Assembly (NCBI GenBank): GCA_038748065.1
Contig: JBCDJG010000003.1
Span: 90,784 to 154,783, forward strand
Length of the DNA stretch: 64,000 nucleotides
Reading direction: 5' to 3'
Source of the DNA: JBCDJG01 sp038748065
GTDB taxonomy: Bacteria > Pseudomonadota > Gammaproteobacteria > Pseudomonadales > Halieaceae
Every line of letters begins with the position of its first letter. Position 1 is the stretch's first letter. Under the pieces are notes generated by a model. The model did not search any database. It saw only the letters and a list, made by a program, of their open reading frames with translations, and was not told the DNA's origin. Below are positions 34,053 to 43,619 of this stretch, piece by piece. Both the position numbers and the translations under genes were made by a program.

Positions 34053-34966
34053 GTGAGCAGACCGCGTCAGCCGCGCAATCGATCCACCTCGATCTGCTCG
34101 GCACCGAAACCCGCTATTACGACAGCGGCAGCTTTGTGACGCGGGCGATAGAAGTGGTGAACGACCGGCCGCCGCTTATTCTTTTGCACGGGGGCGGAGG
34201 CCACGCCGAGACCTTTTCCCGGAACCTCAAGGCCCTGTCATCGGTGAGCCGGCCCATTGCCATAGACTTTATCTGGCACGGCCTCTCCTCACGGCCGACC
34301 TTCAGTGACGGTGGCCCACATGATGATGTTCACTGGCTGCGACAGTTCACGCTGCAGGTCATCGAACTGATGGACCACCTGGGTTACGAGAAAGCGGCGA
34401 TCGAAGGCGAGTCACTGGGTGGCTGGATAGCGCTGGATATGGCCATCAACTTTCCGGATCGCGTGCACGGGGTGGTACTGAATACGGCCTGGGGCATCGC
34501 GCTGGACCCGGCGCACGTCGCAGAGGGCGCCTCTGACCTCGCCGCCCTGCGCGAGACCTCTGTGGCAGCTCTTAACAACCCGAGCGAAGAGACCCTGCGC
34601 AAGCGCCTGGAGTGGCTGATGCCGCTGGGCGGCGTGACCGACGAACTGGTGCGCTTGCGCCAGGCGCTGTGGTCTGTGCCGGAAACCAAGCACGCGCTGC
34701 TCGAGTATTACGAGCGGCTCTTTGCCAGCAACATCGCCGAGTTCTACTTTGACGAGGCCAGCATCGCGCAGATCACCTGTCCAACGCTGGTGCTGTGGAC
34801 CGATAAGAACCCGATCCACGGTGTCGATGCGGCGGAGCGATTGCAGGCGCTCATCGCGGGTAGCGAATTGCATGTGATGGCCGGGTGCGCGCATTGGCCA
34901 CAGTGGGAGCGCCCCGAGGAACACGACCGCGTGGTTGCCGCGTTCATGCAGGGAATCGCAGCCTGA
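34049..34966 (+). CDS. Alpha/beta hydrolase (second in cluster)
   Basis: 305 residues from a GTG overlapping the previous stop (GTGA). Nucleophile S122 in EGESLGGWIAL; oxyanion LLHGGGG (46-52); acid probably D252 in VLWTDKNP; H282 in GCAHWPQWERPEEHD. It is related to, but clearly distinct from, the first hydrolase. A second C-C hydrolase, an esterase or a deformylase for an N-acyl ring-opened product (as NicD does in nicotinate breakdown) are all possible. A 69-nt gap with a long purine-rich leader separates it from the Rieske gene. Confidence 0.82.
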   Translation: MSEQTASAAQSIHLDLLGTETRYYDSGSFVTRAIEVVNDRPPLILLHGGGGHAETFSRNLKALSSVSRPIAIDFIWHGLSSRPTFSDGGPHDDVHWLRQFTLQVIELMDHLGYEKAAIEGESLGGWIALDMAINFPDRVHGVVLNTAWGIALDPAHVAEGASDLAALRETSVAALNNPSEETLRKRLEWLMPLGGVTDELVRLRQALWSVPETKHALLEYYERLFASNIAEFYFDEASIAQITCPTLVLWTDKNPIHGVDAAERLQALIAGSELHVMAGCAHWPQWERPEEHDRVVAAFMQGIAA

Positions 34967-35035
34967 GGCGGGTGATTCGACTAGCCGGCTGCACTAGCAC
35001 GAGAAGAGAAGAGAACAGAGAAGAAGGTAATCCCG

Positions 35036-36412
35036 ATGTCAAATGAAAAACCGGTACGCCGCAGAAGCAGCAGCAACGGCAACGCCAAGCCAGAGGGCCC
35101 ATCGAGCAGCCTCGCCAGGGAGTACCAGCCCTACATTGATGCAGAGTGGGGCTTTATCAATCACTGGTACCCCGCGCTGTTTTCTCACGAGCTTGAGGAA
35201 GACGAGGTTGAGGGCATCCAGATCGCCGGGCGGCAGATCGTGCTTCGACGGGTTGACGGTAAGGTCTTTGCATTAAAGGATCAGTGCATCCACCGCGGGG
35301 TGCGGCTATCTGCCCAGCCCATGTGTTTTAACAAGCGCACCATTTCCTGCTGGTACCACGGCTTCACTTACAACCTGAAGTCCGGCAACCTCGACACCAT
35401 TGTCGGCAACCCCGACGACCCGCTGATTAATACGACGGGCCTGACGACCTACCCGGTTGAAGAGGCGGGCGGCATTATTTTTGTGTTTGTCCGCGAGGAC
35501 GACTTCCCCGACGAGGATGTGCCACCGCTCAGCCACGACCTGCCCATACGCTTCCCCGAGAGCAGCGAGCGCTTCCCGCACCCGCTATGGCCAGCAGCGC
35601 CCAGCCTGCTGGATGACGACGTGGTCACCCTCGGCATTCACCGCACCGGTGAGGCCAACTGGCGCATAGCCTGCGAGAACGGTTTCGACAACGCGCACAT
35701 CCTGATTCACAAAGACAACACCATCGTGCAGGCGAACAACTGGGTGCTGCCCCTGGGCATCCGCCCGGCGAGCGACGATTGCATTACGCCCATCGAAGAC
35801 GAAGACGGCCCCAAGGGCCTGATGCAGTGGCTGTTTACCGATCGCTGGGAGCCGATACTCGAGAACAAGGAGCTCGACGTAAAGGTGGAGGGCATCAACA
35901 GCCGCCTCTACCGCACCTCGGTCATACTGCCCGGCGTGCTGCTGGTGGAAAACTGGCCCGAGGAAAACATCGCCCAGATCGAATGGTACGTACCGATTAC
36001 GGACGACACTTACGAATACTGGGAAGTGCTGGTGAAACACTGCCCGACCGAACAAGACAAGAAAGATTTTGAATACCGCTTCGACACGGTCTACCAGCCG
36101 CTGGCGCTACGCGGCTTTAACGACTGTGATCTGCACGCGCGCGAGGCGATGCACGACTACTACGCCGACGGCAGCGGCTGGTACAACGAGCAGCTGGTGG
36201 ATACCGACGTCTCGGCCATCACCTGGCGCAAGCTGGCCTCGCGGCATCACCGCGGGATCGCGACGCCGCCCCCCGGGGTGCAGGGCCGCGAGAAGGCCTC
36301 CAGCATTCGCCTGCGTAGCGTGTCGGAAGGCAGGTCGCCCGGCTACTTCGTTGAGAAGATTGACGACCTCAACAACCACAACAGCGCGACCGTGCGCGGC
36401 CGTAAGCGCTGA
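35036..36412 (+). CDS. Rieske non-haem iron oxygenase, large (alpha) subunit, CarAa-like
   Basis: 458 residues. The Rieske centre is C84-x-H86 (DQCIHRGV) and C105-x2-H108 (SCWYHGF). The mononuclear iron site is ENGFDNAHILIHKD, with H221 and H225 as ligands. The INHWYPALFS opening, the WYVPI...Y segment and a C-terminal GFNDCDLHAREAM...YADGSGW...WRKLAS run resemble carbazole 1,9a-dioxygenase CarAa as I recall it, and suggest a homotrimeric alpha-only oxygenase; no beta subunit gene is present. It inserts oxygen into an aromatic ring using electrons from the next gene's product. A purine-rich leader (about 35000-35028, GAAGAAGG) precedes the ATG. No separate ferredoxin gene is seen, so the reductase probably donates directly. 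Confidence 0.92.
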   Translation: MSNEKPVRRRSSSNGNAKPEGPSSSLAREYQPYIDAEWGFINHWYPALFSHELEEDEVEGIQIAGRQIVLRRVDGKVFALKDQCIHRGVRLSAQPMCFNKRTISCWYHGFTYNLKSGNLDTIVGNPDDPLINTTGLTTYPVEEAGGIIFVFVREDDFPDEDVPPLSHDLPIRFPESSERFPHPLWPAAPSLLDDDVVTLGIHRTGEANWRIACENGFDNAHILIHKDNTIVQANNWVLPLGIRPASDDCITPIEDEDGPKGLMQWLFTDRWEPILENKELDVKVEGINSRLYRTSVILPGVLLVENWPEENIAQIEWYVPITDDTYEYWEVLVKHCPTEQDKKDFEYRFDTVYQPLALRGFNDCDLHAREAMHDYYADGSGWYNEQLVDTDVSAITWRKLASRHHRGIATPPPGVQGREKASSIRLRSVSEGRSPGYFVEKIDDLNNHNSATVRGRKR

Positions 36413-37452
36413 TGCCGACGGCGCGCTGCCATTTCAGCGACGGCCAGGTCTTCGACGTACAGGCAGACCCGGGCGAAGCCTTCCTTGACGCGGCCCTGCG
36501 CGCCGGCGCGCCGATACGCTACCAGTGCCGCAGCGGCAGCTGCCTGAGCTGTGCCTGCAGAAGCAGCGCGGAAGGCGGGCTCTGCATGCGCCCGGGCGTT
36601 GCCAGCAGCTTGCTGCCCGGTGAGATCGCCGATGGCCGCCGCCTGTCTTGCGTCGGCCAGCTGCTGGCCGACGACGAGCTGCACTTTGACTATGCCAGCA
36701 ACGACAGCGGCCCGGCCAAGGTTAGCGCCTTTGTCGACAACATCGAGTGGATGGCAGACGACGCCGTGCGCCTGCGCGTGGAGCTGGCGGAGGGCGACTG
36801 GTTGGATTTCAAGCCGGGGCAATACGTGCGCATCGGCATTCCCGGCAGTGAGGAAACCCGCAGCTACTCTATGAGCACCACGCCGGCGGCCCTGCCGATG
36901 CTCGAATTTATGATTCGTGTGTTGGACCAGGGCGTGATGTCGGACTACCTGCGCCAGCGGGCACAGGTGGATGATGTGCTGACTTTAACGGGCCCTTATG
37001 GCGGCTTTCGCTGGGATGGCGATCGCCAAAGCCCGCAGTTGTTTATCGCCGGCGGCACCGGGCTTTCGCCGATTGCCAGCATTCTCGAACAGATTCGTGC
37101 GACCAGTGGGCGCAAGCCGCCAATGACCTTAAGCTTTGGCTGCGCCACTGCAGACAACCTGTTTGCCACAGACTACCTGCAGCTGCTGGCCCAGTGGGTG
37201 CCATCGCTGGACGTAAAAATCAGCGTGCAGGACGGCACGCGTGAGGGCGCCTTGAGCGGTACACCGCTGGATGCGGTGGACTTTGAGGCGCTGGCTCCGG
37301 ATACGCGGGCTTACCTGTGCGGCCCGCCGGGCATGATACAGGCGGCAGCGGAACGCCTTCGCGCCGCCGGCATTCCCGGCGATCAAATCTACCAGGAACA
37401 GTTCACACCCTCGGACGAGGGCGGTGAGGGAGGAGCGGCACCATGTCCATAA
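36412..37452 (+). CDS. Oxygenase reductase: [2Fe-2S] ferredoxin-FAD-NAD(P)H
   Basis: 346 residues, overlapping the Rieske gene by 1 nt (TGATG). The N-terminal plant-type ferredoxin binds its cluster through C39, C44, C47 (CRSGSCLSC) and C80 (LSCVGQ). The FAD domain has RSYSMST (after EET), the NAD(P) domain GGTGLSPI, and the C-terminus CGPPGMI. This is the BenC/CarAd-type class that moves electrons from NAD(P)H to a Rieske oxygenase in the cytoplasm. Overlaps of 1 and 10 nt with both neighbours point to equal expression. Confidence 0.93.
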   Translation: MPTARCHFSDGQVFDVQADPGEAFLDAALRAGAPIRYQCRSGSCLSCACRSSAEGGLCMRPGVASSLLPGEIADGRRLSCVGQLLADDELHFDYASNDSGPAKVSAFVDNIEWMADDAVRLRVELAEGDWLDFKPGQYVRIGIPGSEETRSYSMSTTPAALPMLEFMIRVLDQGVMSDYLRQRAQVDDVLTLTGPYGGFRWDGDRQSPQLFIAGGTGLSPIASILEQIRATSGRKPPMTLSFGCATADNLFATDYLQLLAQWVPSLDVKISVQDGTREGALSGTPLDAVDFEALAPDTRAYLCGPPGMIQAAAERLRAAGIPGDQIYQEQFTPSDEGGEGGAAPCP

Positions 37453-38324
37453 AAGGGCTGGGGTACTTTGCGTTGACCACGGCGCGTAGCGCTGAGTGGC
37501 ACGAATTGCTGACGAGCGTGCTGGGCATGCAGGTAAACGGCGAGCAGGACGGCGCGCGCTTCTATCGGCTCGACGGCTGGGCCCGCCGCATCGCGGTTTA
37601 CGAGGGCGAGCAAGAGGCGGTGTCAGCCGTGGGCTGGCAGCTCGATAACGATCAGGATCTGGAGGCGATGGCGGATCGGCTTCGCGAGGCGGGCGTAGAG
37701 CTCAAGCGGGGCTCGGCAGCGTTGTGCCAGGAGCGCGCGGTGACGGCGCTTTATACGTTTCTGGACCCGATCAGCCAGATGCCCAGCGAGATTTTCTTCG
37801 GCCCGTTGATCGACCAGATTCCCTTCTCGCCGGGCGCAGGCATCTCTGGCTATTTCACGGGGCAGGACGGCCTCGGCCACGTGGTGTACTTCGTAGGCGA
37901 CTACGCCGGCGGCCACCGCTTTTACACTGAGGTGATGGGCTTCAAGACCAGCGACTACATTATCTGGGACGGCGGCGAGAAGGATGCCACCTTCTATCAC
38001 TGCAACCCCCGACACCACTCGCTCGCGATCATGCCGCCCTTTGGCGACATTCCGCCCGGCACCTTTAACCACCTGATGCTGCAGGGGCAGTCCATCAATG
38101 ATGTGGGCATTGCCTACGACCGCGTGCGCGCGATGGGCATGCCCATCATGATGGAGCTGGGCAAGCACACCAATGACCTGACCGAATCGTTTTACCTGAT
38201 TACCCCGTCGGGCTTTGGCCTGGAATTTGGCTGCAACAGCCTGCGAGTAGACGACGACTGGCAGGTGAAAACGTACGATGCTCCCATGATCTGGGGCCAT
38301 CAATCGCCGGCGCCCAATGCCTAG
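37443..38324 (+). CDS. Type I (VOC) extradiol ring-cleavage dioxygenase, BphC-like
   Basis: 293 residues, two VOC modules (about 1-120 and 140-270). Fe(II) ligands are H146 (GLGHVVYF), H210 (TFNHLML) and E261 (GFGLEFG), the same positions within one residue as BphC (H146, H210, E260). Conserved second-shell H192 region, H242 and Y251 are also present. The enzyme opens a catechol-type ring next to the hydroxyls, giving a yellow dienoate for the C-C hydrolase at 33216. The bicyclic-preferring BphC class fits a substituted or bicyclic catechol. It overlaps the reductase by 10 nt and the amidase by 8 nt. Confidence 0.93.
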   Translation: MSIKGLGYFALTTARSAEWHELLTSVLGMQVNGEQDGARFYRLDGWARRIAVYEGEQEAVSAVGWQLDNDQDLEAMADRLREAGVELKRGSAALCQERAVTALYTFLDPISQMPSEIFFGPLIDQIPFSPGAGISGYFTGQDGLGHVVYFVGDYAGGHRFYTEVMGFKTSDYIIWDGGEKDATFYHCNPRHHSLAIMPPFGDIPPGTFNHLMLQGQSINDVGIAYDRVRAMGMPIMMELGKHTNDLTESFYLITPSGFGLEFGCNSLRVDDDWQVKTYDAPMIWGHQSPAPNA

Positions 38325-39561
38325 CCTTGCACAAACATTGGAGAGCCCCGTGGCGTCTTCCCAGCACCCGGCGCCCGTGAGCGACCCCTTCAAGGCCTGG
38401 GTGCGCCGCGCGAGTGACGCAGCGCCTCACACAAGCACAGCGGCCGATGGCCCCTTGGCAGGCCTTCGCATTGGTGTGAAAGACGTGATCGTGACTGAGG
38501 ACTTCCCCACGCGCTTCGGCTGCGAGCTGCCGCCGGAGGCCTTTGCGGCGCTGATTGGGCAGGGCGATGCCGCTTGCGTTGCACAGCTGCGCGAGGCCGG
38601 TGCACAGATCGAAGGCAAAACCGTAACAGCGGAACTGGCCACCTACTCGCCGGGGCCAACCGTGAACCCCCATGCGCCAGAGCGCAGCCCCGGTGGTTCC
38701 AGCAGCGGCTCTGCCGCCGCTGTGGCCGCCGGTGATGTGCCCTTGGCACTGGCCACGCAGACCGCGGGCTCCGTGATCCGCCCGGCCAGCTTCTGCGGTG
38801 TGTATGGCTTTAAACCAAGCTTTGGCCGCTATGACCTGAGCGGCGTCTTGTGTACCTCGCCACTGCTGGACACGCTGGGGCTGATAGGCAACACGCCAGA
38901 GCTGCTCAAGCGCGCCGATAGCGTACTGGCGAAGGCACATGCCGAATCAGCGACCGGCGCGCCAGAGGGGATACAAAAGCTTGTGCTCTACCGTTCCAGC
39001 CGCTGGGACGAAGCGGAGCCCGAGACCCGCGGATGGATAGAGGCAGCCTTTGACGAGTGGCGTAGCCTGTTCCCGGCATCGGAGGTGCGGCAGACAGACC
39101 TGGACCTCGAGCGCTTGTTCGACGCACAGAGGACGGTGCACTGCGCCGAGGTGGCCGAAGAACTCGGCGGCTTGCTTGAGCGCTACCCCGGGCAGTTGAG
39201 TGGGCCCTTTGAGGCGATGGTGCAGGAGGGCAGGGCCGCTGCGGGTGCTCCGCTTGAGCGAGCGCGACAGCTGATCAACAAGGCACGCGCACAAAGCGAT
39301 ACGATATTGGCCCCGGGGGAAGCCTGGCTGACACCCGCGGCCAAGGGGCCCGCGCCGCTGCTAGCGGAGGGCACCGGCGACCCGATGTTCTGCCGCGTGT
39401 GGACAGCGCTCGGCGTACCCTGTGCGGTCATCCCGCGGCGCGCCGCGCAGGGCTTGCCCATTGGCGCACAGCTCGTCGCCGCACACAATTATGACGAAGC
39501 GCTATTGGACACGGTGGTGCGTATTGCGGCGCACGTGGCAAACAGCGAAGGAGCTCGGTGA
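38317..39561 (+). CDS. Amidase-signature enzyme in the aromatic cluster
   Basis: 414 residues, shorter than typical GatA-like amidases (about 470). The full triad is present: K55 (IGVKDVIV), S128 (SPGGSSSGSAA) and S152 (TQTAGSVIRPASFCG), with the standard 24-residue spacing. No signal peptide, so cytoplasmic. It overlaps the extradiol gene by 8 nt and is followed directly by the M20 gene, so it belongs to the pathway. A role in cutting an amide in the substrate or in a ring-opened nitrogen-bearing product (compare maleamate formation in N-heterocycle breakdown) is inference. Confidence 0.9.
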   Translation: MPSLAQTLESPVASSQHPAPVSDPFKAWVRRASDAAPHTSTAADGPLAGLRIGVKDVIVTEDFPTRFGCELPPEAFAALIGQGDAACVAQLREAGAQIEGKTVTAELATYSPGPTVNPHAPERSPGGSSSGSAAAVAAGDVPLALATQTAGSVIRPASFCGVYGFKPSFGRYDLSGVLCTSPLLDTLGLIGNTPELLKRADSVLAKAHAESATGAPEGIQKLVLYRSSRWDEAEPETRGWIEAAFDEWRSLFPASEVRQTDLDLERLFDAQRTVHCAEVAEELGGLLERYPGQLSGPFEAMVQEGRAAAGAPLERARQLINKARAQSDTILAPGEAWLTPAAKGPAPLLAEGTGDPMFCRVWTALGVPCAVIPRRAAQGLPIGAQLVAAHNYDEALLDTVVRIAAHVANSEGAR

Positions 39562-40874
39562 TGCCTGAATGGACTTCACAGCAGCAGGAATACTACGACA
39601 AGGTGGTTGAGCGCCTGGACCCAGGCGCCCTGCAGCAGCTCTTGTTCAAGCTGACTGATATTCACAGCCCCACGGGCGATACGGCCGAGGCCTGTCAGTT
39701 CATGGTGGACCACGTGGGCCGCGGTGGCGCGAAGGCGCAGTACCTGCCCATGAGTGATCAGTCTGGCGCGGGCCTGGCGCGCCTCAAAGGCAGCGGCGGT
39801 GGAGCGAACCTGCTGTTGTATGCTCCCATCGACACGCACCTTGAGGGCGATGAAAGCGATTACCCCTGGGCCGGCCCCAAACAGACGGCGGATCTGAAGC
39901 CCGAGGCGCTGCAAATAGATGACTGGGTGTTCGGGCTTGGCTCGTCGAACCCCAAGGCCATGGTGGCCACGCTGGCTGAAATCTTCCGCTGCGTGCACGA
40001 GGCGGAGATTCCGCTGAAGGGCGACCTCTCCCTCGGCTTTGCCGATGGCGGCATGCCAGTCTCTGTAGGCAAGCGCGGCAATGCGGGCATGTCGAACGGC
40101 ATCTTGCACCTGCTGAACCGCGGCGGCTCGCCCGACTACTGCATTGTGATGAAGCCCTGGAACTGGGTGTATCACGAAGAGCCGGGCATGGCGTGGTTCA
40201 AGATCACCGTGTGGGGCACCCTGGGCTACGCCGGTGTACCGCGAGACACGCCGGGCTTTCGCAGCTCGATTGTGCCGGCGGCGCGGGTGATTCTCGCCCT
40301 TGAGGACTGGCTGCCACAGTACACCGATGCCAATACGTCGGGCATTGTGCGCCCCGACGGCTGGATCTCGGCGCTGCGCGCTGGCTGGCCAGAGCGGCCG
40401 GCCTTTCCCTCGGCGGCAACGGAGATTTACTTCGACGTGCGGGTGAGCCCGCGTACGCCGCCTGCGGATGTGAAGGCGCAGGTAGATGCCTTCCTGTCAT
40501 CGCTGGCAGCGGCCCATGAGGACCTGGAAATGGAATGGGAGATGTACGGCTCTACGCCAGGCGGCTCGACCTCGCCGGACAACTGGATTATTCAGTCCGC
40601 CAAGCGCGGCTGGGAAAGCGTGGAGGGCCGTGCTTACCCGGCAGAGCCCGACCTGCTCGGCGGGCAAACCGACGGCTCGCTGCTGCGGGCCTTGGGCATA
40701 CCCACCGCGCGCATGGGCTGGCCCTGGCCGGCAGAGGGCGCGCCTGAGGAAGTGGCCGATGGCCTGGGTGGTATGGGGGCGACTTACGTGCCTGATCTGA
40801 TACCCTGTGCGAAAAAGATTCTTTACGCGATAATCGATACCTGCACGCGCTCGCGAGAGGAGTTGGCTCCTTAG
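39561..40874 (+). CDS. M20-family metallopeptidase/deacylase
   Basis: 437 residues from ATG 39561 (AGGAG 7 nt upstream; a GTG at 39558 is an alternative). M20 hallmarks are degenerate but present: YAPIDTHLEGDES (metal His/Asp), GSSNPKAMVATLAEIF in place of the usual KGG/DDK, SLGFADGGMP in place of the ADEE motif, and a C-terminal LGGQTDGSLLRALGIP with a metal-binding residue. The acidic EE catalytic pair is not obvious, so substrate or metal handling may differ. It probably removes an acyl or aminoacyl group from a pathway intermediate. It is the last enzymatic gene before the receptor, 81 nt upstream of it. Confidence 0.78.
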   Translation: MPEWTSQQQEYYDKVVERLDPGALQQLLFKLTDIHSPTGDTAEACQFMVDHVGRGGAKAQYLPMSDQSGAGLARLKGSGGGANLLLYAPIDTHLEGDESDYPWAGPKQTADLKPEALQIDDWVFGLGSSNPKAMVATLAEIFRCVHEAEIPLKGDLSLGFADGGMPVSVGKRGNAGMSNGILHLLNRGGSPDYCIVMKPWNWVYHEEPGMAWFKITVWGTLGYAGVPRDTPGFRSSIVPAARVILALEDWLPQYTDANTSGIVRPDGWISALRAGWPERPAFPSAATEIYFDVRVSPRTPPADVKAQVDAFLSSLAAAHEDLEMEWEMYGSTPGGSTSPDNWIIQSAKRGWESVEGRAYPAEPDLLGGQTDGSLLRALGIPTARMGWPWPAEGAPEEVADGLGGMGATYVPDLIPCAKKILYAIIDTCTRSREELAP

Positions 40875-40955
40875 CGCGGCAGCATAAAAACTAAATAAAG
40901 CAATAACACTTAACGCAGCAATGAAGTACTTAACTTAAAAGTGAGGGATGACACC

Positions 40956-43502
40956 ATGGCAACAGCAAAAAACCGCCTGACGAAGGCGTATCGAAGCAAA
41001 GCGAGTACACCGTATGCGAAGGCGAGTTTGCCTGTGGCGACCTGCGCCGCAGTAGCGATGCTTGCCGGGCCTGTACAGGCACAGAACGCGCTGGAAGAAA
41101 TTGTGGTTACGGCGCAGAAACGTGAGCAGAGCCTGCAGGACGTCGGTATAGCCGTTAGCGCTTTCACCGGTGATCAGCTGCGCGCTTTTGACGCGACTGA
41201 CAGCTTTGATATCGCGGCTTACACGCCGGGCGTGCACATCAGTGGTAACCTCGCTGGCCAGAACACGCAGTTTACGATCCGTGGTGTTACCCAGAACGAT
41301 TTCAACGACATCATCGAATCGCCCAACGCCGTCTACCTCGATGAGGGCTACATCGCCATCGCGCAGGCCCAGACCTTTGCGCTGCTCGACCTCGACCGCG
41401 TTGAAATACTGAAAGGCCCGCAGGGCACACTGTTTGGCCGTAACGCAACTGGAGGCGTGGTTTCCTTCTTCTCCAAGAAGCCGAACTTTGAAGAGTACGA
41501 AGGTTACATTCAGGCGGACTACGGCCAGTTCGACGTGCCGAATGACGCCAACCGCTTTGCGGTAGAAGGCGCCTTCGGCGGCCCGATCACCGATACGATT
41601 GCCTTCCGTATTGCGGGCCGCTACTCCGAGCAGGACCCGTATCTTGAAAACCTCTACCCGGAAGGGCAGCCGGACTTTGACGTATTTGGCGACCCCAACC
41701 TGTCGATTACCGACCCTGGCCCCGGCGCGGGTTCTGACCTTGGCGATGACGACACCACGGTAGGCCGCCTGACCCTGGCCTTCCGCCCGAGCGATCGCCT
41801 GGATATCACGCTCTCGGCCAACTACTCCGAATCGGAGCTGAGCACAGGCCCCTACCAGTCGATCTCGACGATCGCGCTGGGCGAAGAGGTGGATGGCCGC
41901 ACCGAGGTCTACAACGTGATCAACACGCCCTCGGATGAAACCCGCCTGTCGATCCTGACCGAGAACGGCGTGGACACCGGCCGTGACGCCGGCGGCGACG
42001 CGCTGGTGGATTCGCCCTTTGGGCCTGAGAACTGTGCGGCGGTTGGCCTGTGTGCGCGCCAGGCGCCGGGCGCAGACTTCTTTGGCTATATCGATCCGGA
42101 TGGCGATGACTTTACCTTCTCCAGCGACTTTGCCTTTGATGACCAGGGCTCCACGGAGAACAGCAACTTTAACGGCCGCGTGGAATACGAGCTGAGTGAC
42201 AGCATGACCTTTGTGTCGGTGACCGACTACAAAGACTATGAGAAGCAGCTCTTCATCGACGTGGATGCCGCGCCGGTAAACCAGCTGGCGAACTATGGCG
42301 CCGTGGATGCAGACAGCTTCACCCAGGAATTCCGCATTGCCGGAACTGGTGACCGTTCCAACTGGGTGGCTGGCTTTTACTACCTGAACATCGATACCGA
42401 TTCCTCCAACGCGTTGAAGGCGCCCCCGGGCAGTATCTTTGGCACGATCGCGCTGCCGGCCGACGTGGTAACCATCGCTACGCTGGAAACAGACTCCTTC
42501 AGCCTCTTTGGCCAGTACGAGTACGCGCTCAGCGACCAGTGGCAGATCACTGCAGGCCTGCGCCTGATTCGTGAAGAGAAGGAGTTTGAAGGTGACTGGG
42601 GCCTGGCGCCCTCCACGGGCAACGGCGACATCACGACCAACCCCGACCTGCTGCTGCCGAATGCCGCCGGCGCGGGCGACCCCTTCAACTTCAGCGATGA
42701 TCTTTCCGACGACCTCTGGACGGGTAAGATCCAGCTGGATTACACGCCCAGCGATGACCTGCTGATCTACGGCGGCATCAACCGCGGCGTGAAGGCCGGC
42801 AGCTTCAATGCCGCCTTGCTCGGTGCCTACCTGGGCTCCGGCGGCAACGACGGTGTGCCTTATGACGAAGAAGTGCTGACCGCCTACGAGCTGGGCTTTA
42901 AGTGGACCTTCATGGATGGCCTGGCACGCTTGAACGGCGCGGCCTACTACTATGACTACGCCGACTACCAGGCCTTCCTGTTCGTGGGCGTGGGCGGTGT
43001 CTCCATCAACCAGGATGCTGAAACCTACGGCGCGGAGCTGGAACTGCAGGCAAGCCCGACGGATAACCTCGACATTATCCTGAGTGCCTCCTACGTGGAT
43101 GCCAGCATCGACGACCTGCCCCTGCGTAGCGGCTCGCCGCTGCCGACGGTGGACGTTGAGCCGACCTACACGCCGGAACTGCAGGCCTTCGCGATGGCGC
43201 GGTACAACTTCCCGCTGTTTGGCGGCACCGGGATCATTCAGGGTGACGTGAGCTACTCCGACGAGTTTTACTACAACCTCCGTAACTTCGACGCCGACCG
43301 TTTCGACTCCTACACCATGGTCAACGGCCTGCTGAGCTGGACCAGCGGTGAAAGCGGCTGGACGGCCTCGATCCTGGTGAACAACATCACTGACGAGCGC
43401 GCTGGGATTCAGGGCTTCGACCTGGCAACCCTGTGTGGCTGTAACGAAGTCTCCTACCGTGCACCGCGCAACTGGGCGCTGCAGCTGCGGAAGGAGTGGT
43501 AA
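40956..43502 (+). CDS. TonB-dependent outer-membrane receptor of the aromatic cluster
   Basis: 848 residues from ATG 40956 (GAGGG ribosome site); a GTG at 40941 is in frame but less likely. A long basic n-region and hydrophobic segment end in GPVQAQ (about 44). TonB box and plug: EEIVVTAQKREQSLQDV, FTIRGV, NAVYLDEGYI, VEILKGPQGTLFGRNATGG; barrel ends in LRKEW. This sequence type is linked to uptake of organic substrates. Same strand, short gap and the terminator at 43525 after it suggest it closes the catabolic transcription unit and imports the substrate. No Fur box is seen. Confidence 0.93.
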   Translation: MATAKNRLTKAYRSKASTPYAKASLPVATCAAVAMLAGPVQAQNALEEIVVTAQKREQSLQDVGIAVSAFTGDQLRAFDATDSFDIAAYTPGVHISGNLAGQNTQFTIRGVTQNDFNDIIESPNAVYLDEGYIAIAQAQTFALLDLDRVEILKGPQGTLFGRNATGGVVSFFSKKPNFEEYEGYIQADYGQFDVPNDANRFAVEGAFGGPITDTIAFRIAGRYSEQDPYLENLYPEGQPDFDVFGDPNLSITDPGPGAGSDLGDDDTTVGRLTLAFRPSDRLDITLSANYSESELSTGPYQSISTIALGEEVDGRTEVYNVINTPSDETRLSILTENGVDTGRDAGGDALVDSPFGPENCAAVGLCARQAPGADFFGYIDPDGDDFTFSSDFAFDDQGSTENSNFNGRVEYELSDSMTFVSVTDYKDYEKQLFIDVDAAPVNQLANYGAVDADSFTQEFRIAGTGDRSNWVAGFYYLNIDTDSSNALKAPPGSIFGTIALPADVVTIATLETDSFSLFGQYEYALSDQWQITAGLRLIREEKEFEGDWGLAPSTGNGDITTNPDLLLPNAAGAGDPFNFSDDLSDDLWTGKIQLDYTPSDDLLIYGGINRGVKAGSFNAALLGAYLGSGGNDGVPYDEEVLTAYELGFKWTFMDGLARLNGAAYYYDYADYQAFLFVGVGGVSINQDAETYGAELELQASPTDNLDIILSASYVDASIDDLPLRSGSPLPTVDVEPTYTPELQAFAMARYNFPLFGGTGIIQGDVSYSDEFYYNLRNFDADRFDSYTMVNGLLSWTSGESGWTASILVNNITDERAGIQGFDLATLCGCNEVSYRAPRNWALQLRKEW

Positions 43503-43524
43503 GAGTAAGAGCTGGCTGAGCTTG

Positions 43525-43556
43525 CACTTCACGGCCTACGCCAGGGCCGTGAAGTG
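43525..43556 (+). terminator. Terminator hairpin after the aromatic cluster
   Basis: A perfect 12-bp stem (CACTTCACGGCC / GGCCGTGAAGTG) with an 8-nt loop lies 23 nt after the receptor stop, followed by a weakly T-rich TACTTCCTTTCGATTT. A Rho-independent terminator is likely though the T-tract is poor. Confidence 0.65.
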
Positions 43557-43619
43557 TACTTCCTTTCGATTTAGGCCCTCCGTGGCCTTGCAAACTGCCT
43601 CGACATGAAGATATATTGT

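Noticed and set aside
40935..43532. 865-codon open frame on the minus strand
   Set aside because: It is the complement of the TonB receptor at 40956-43502; high GC keeps the antisense frame open. Its translation has no domain motif and is rich in Arg, His, Val and Gln as expected for antisense.
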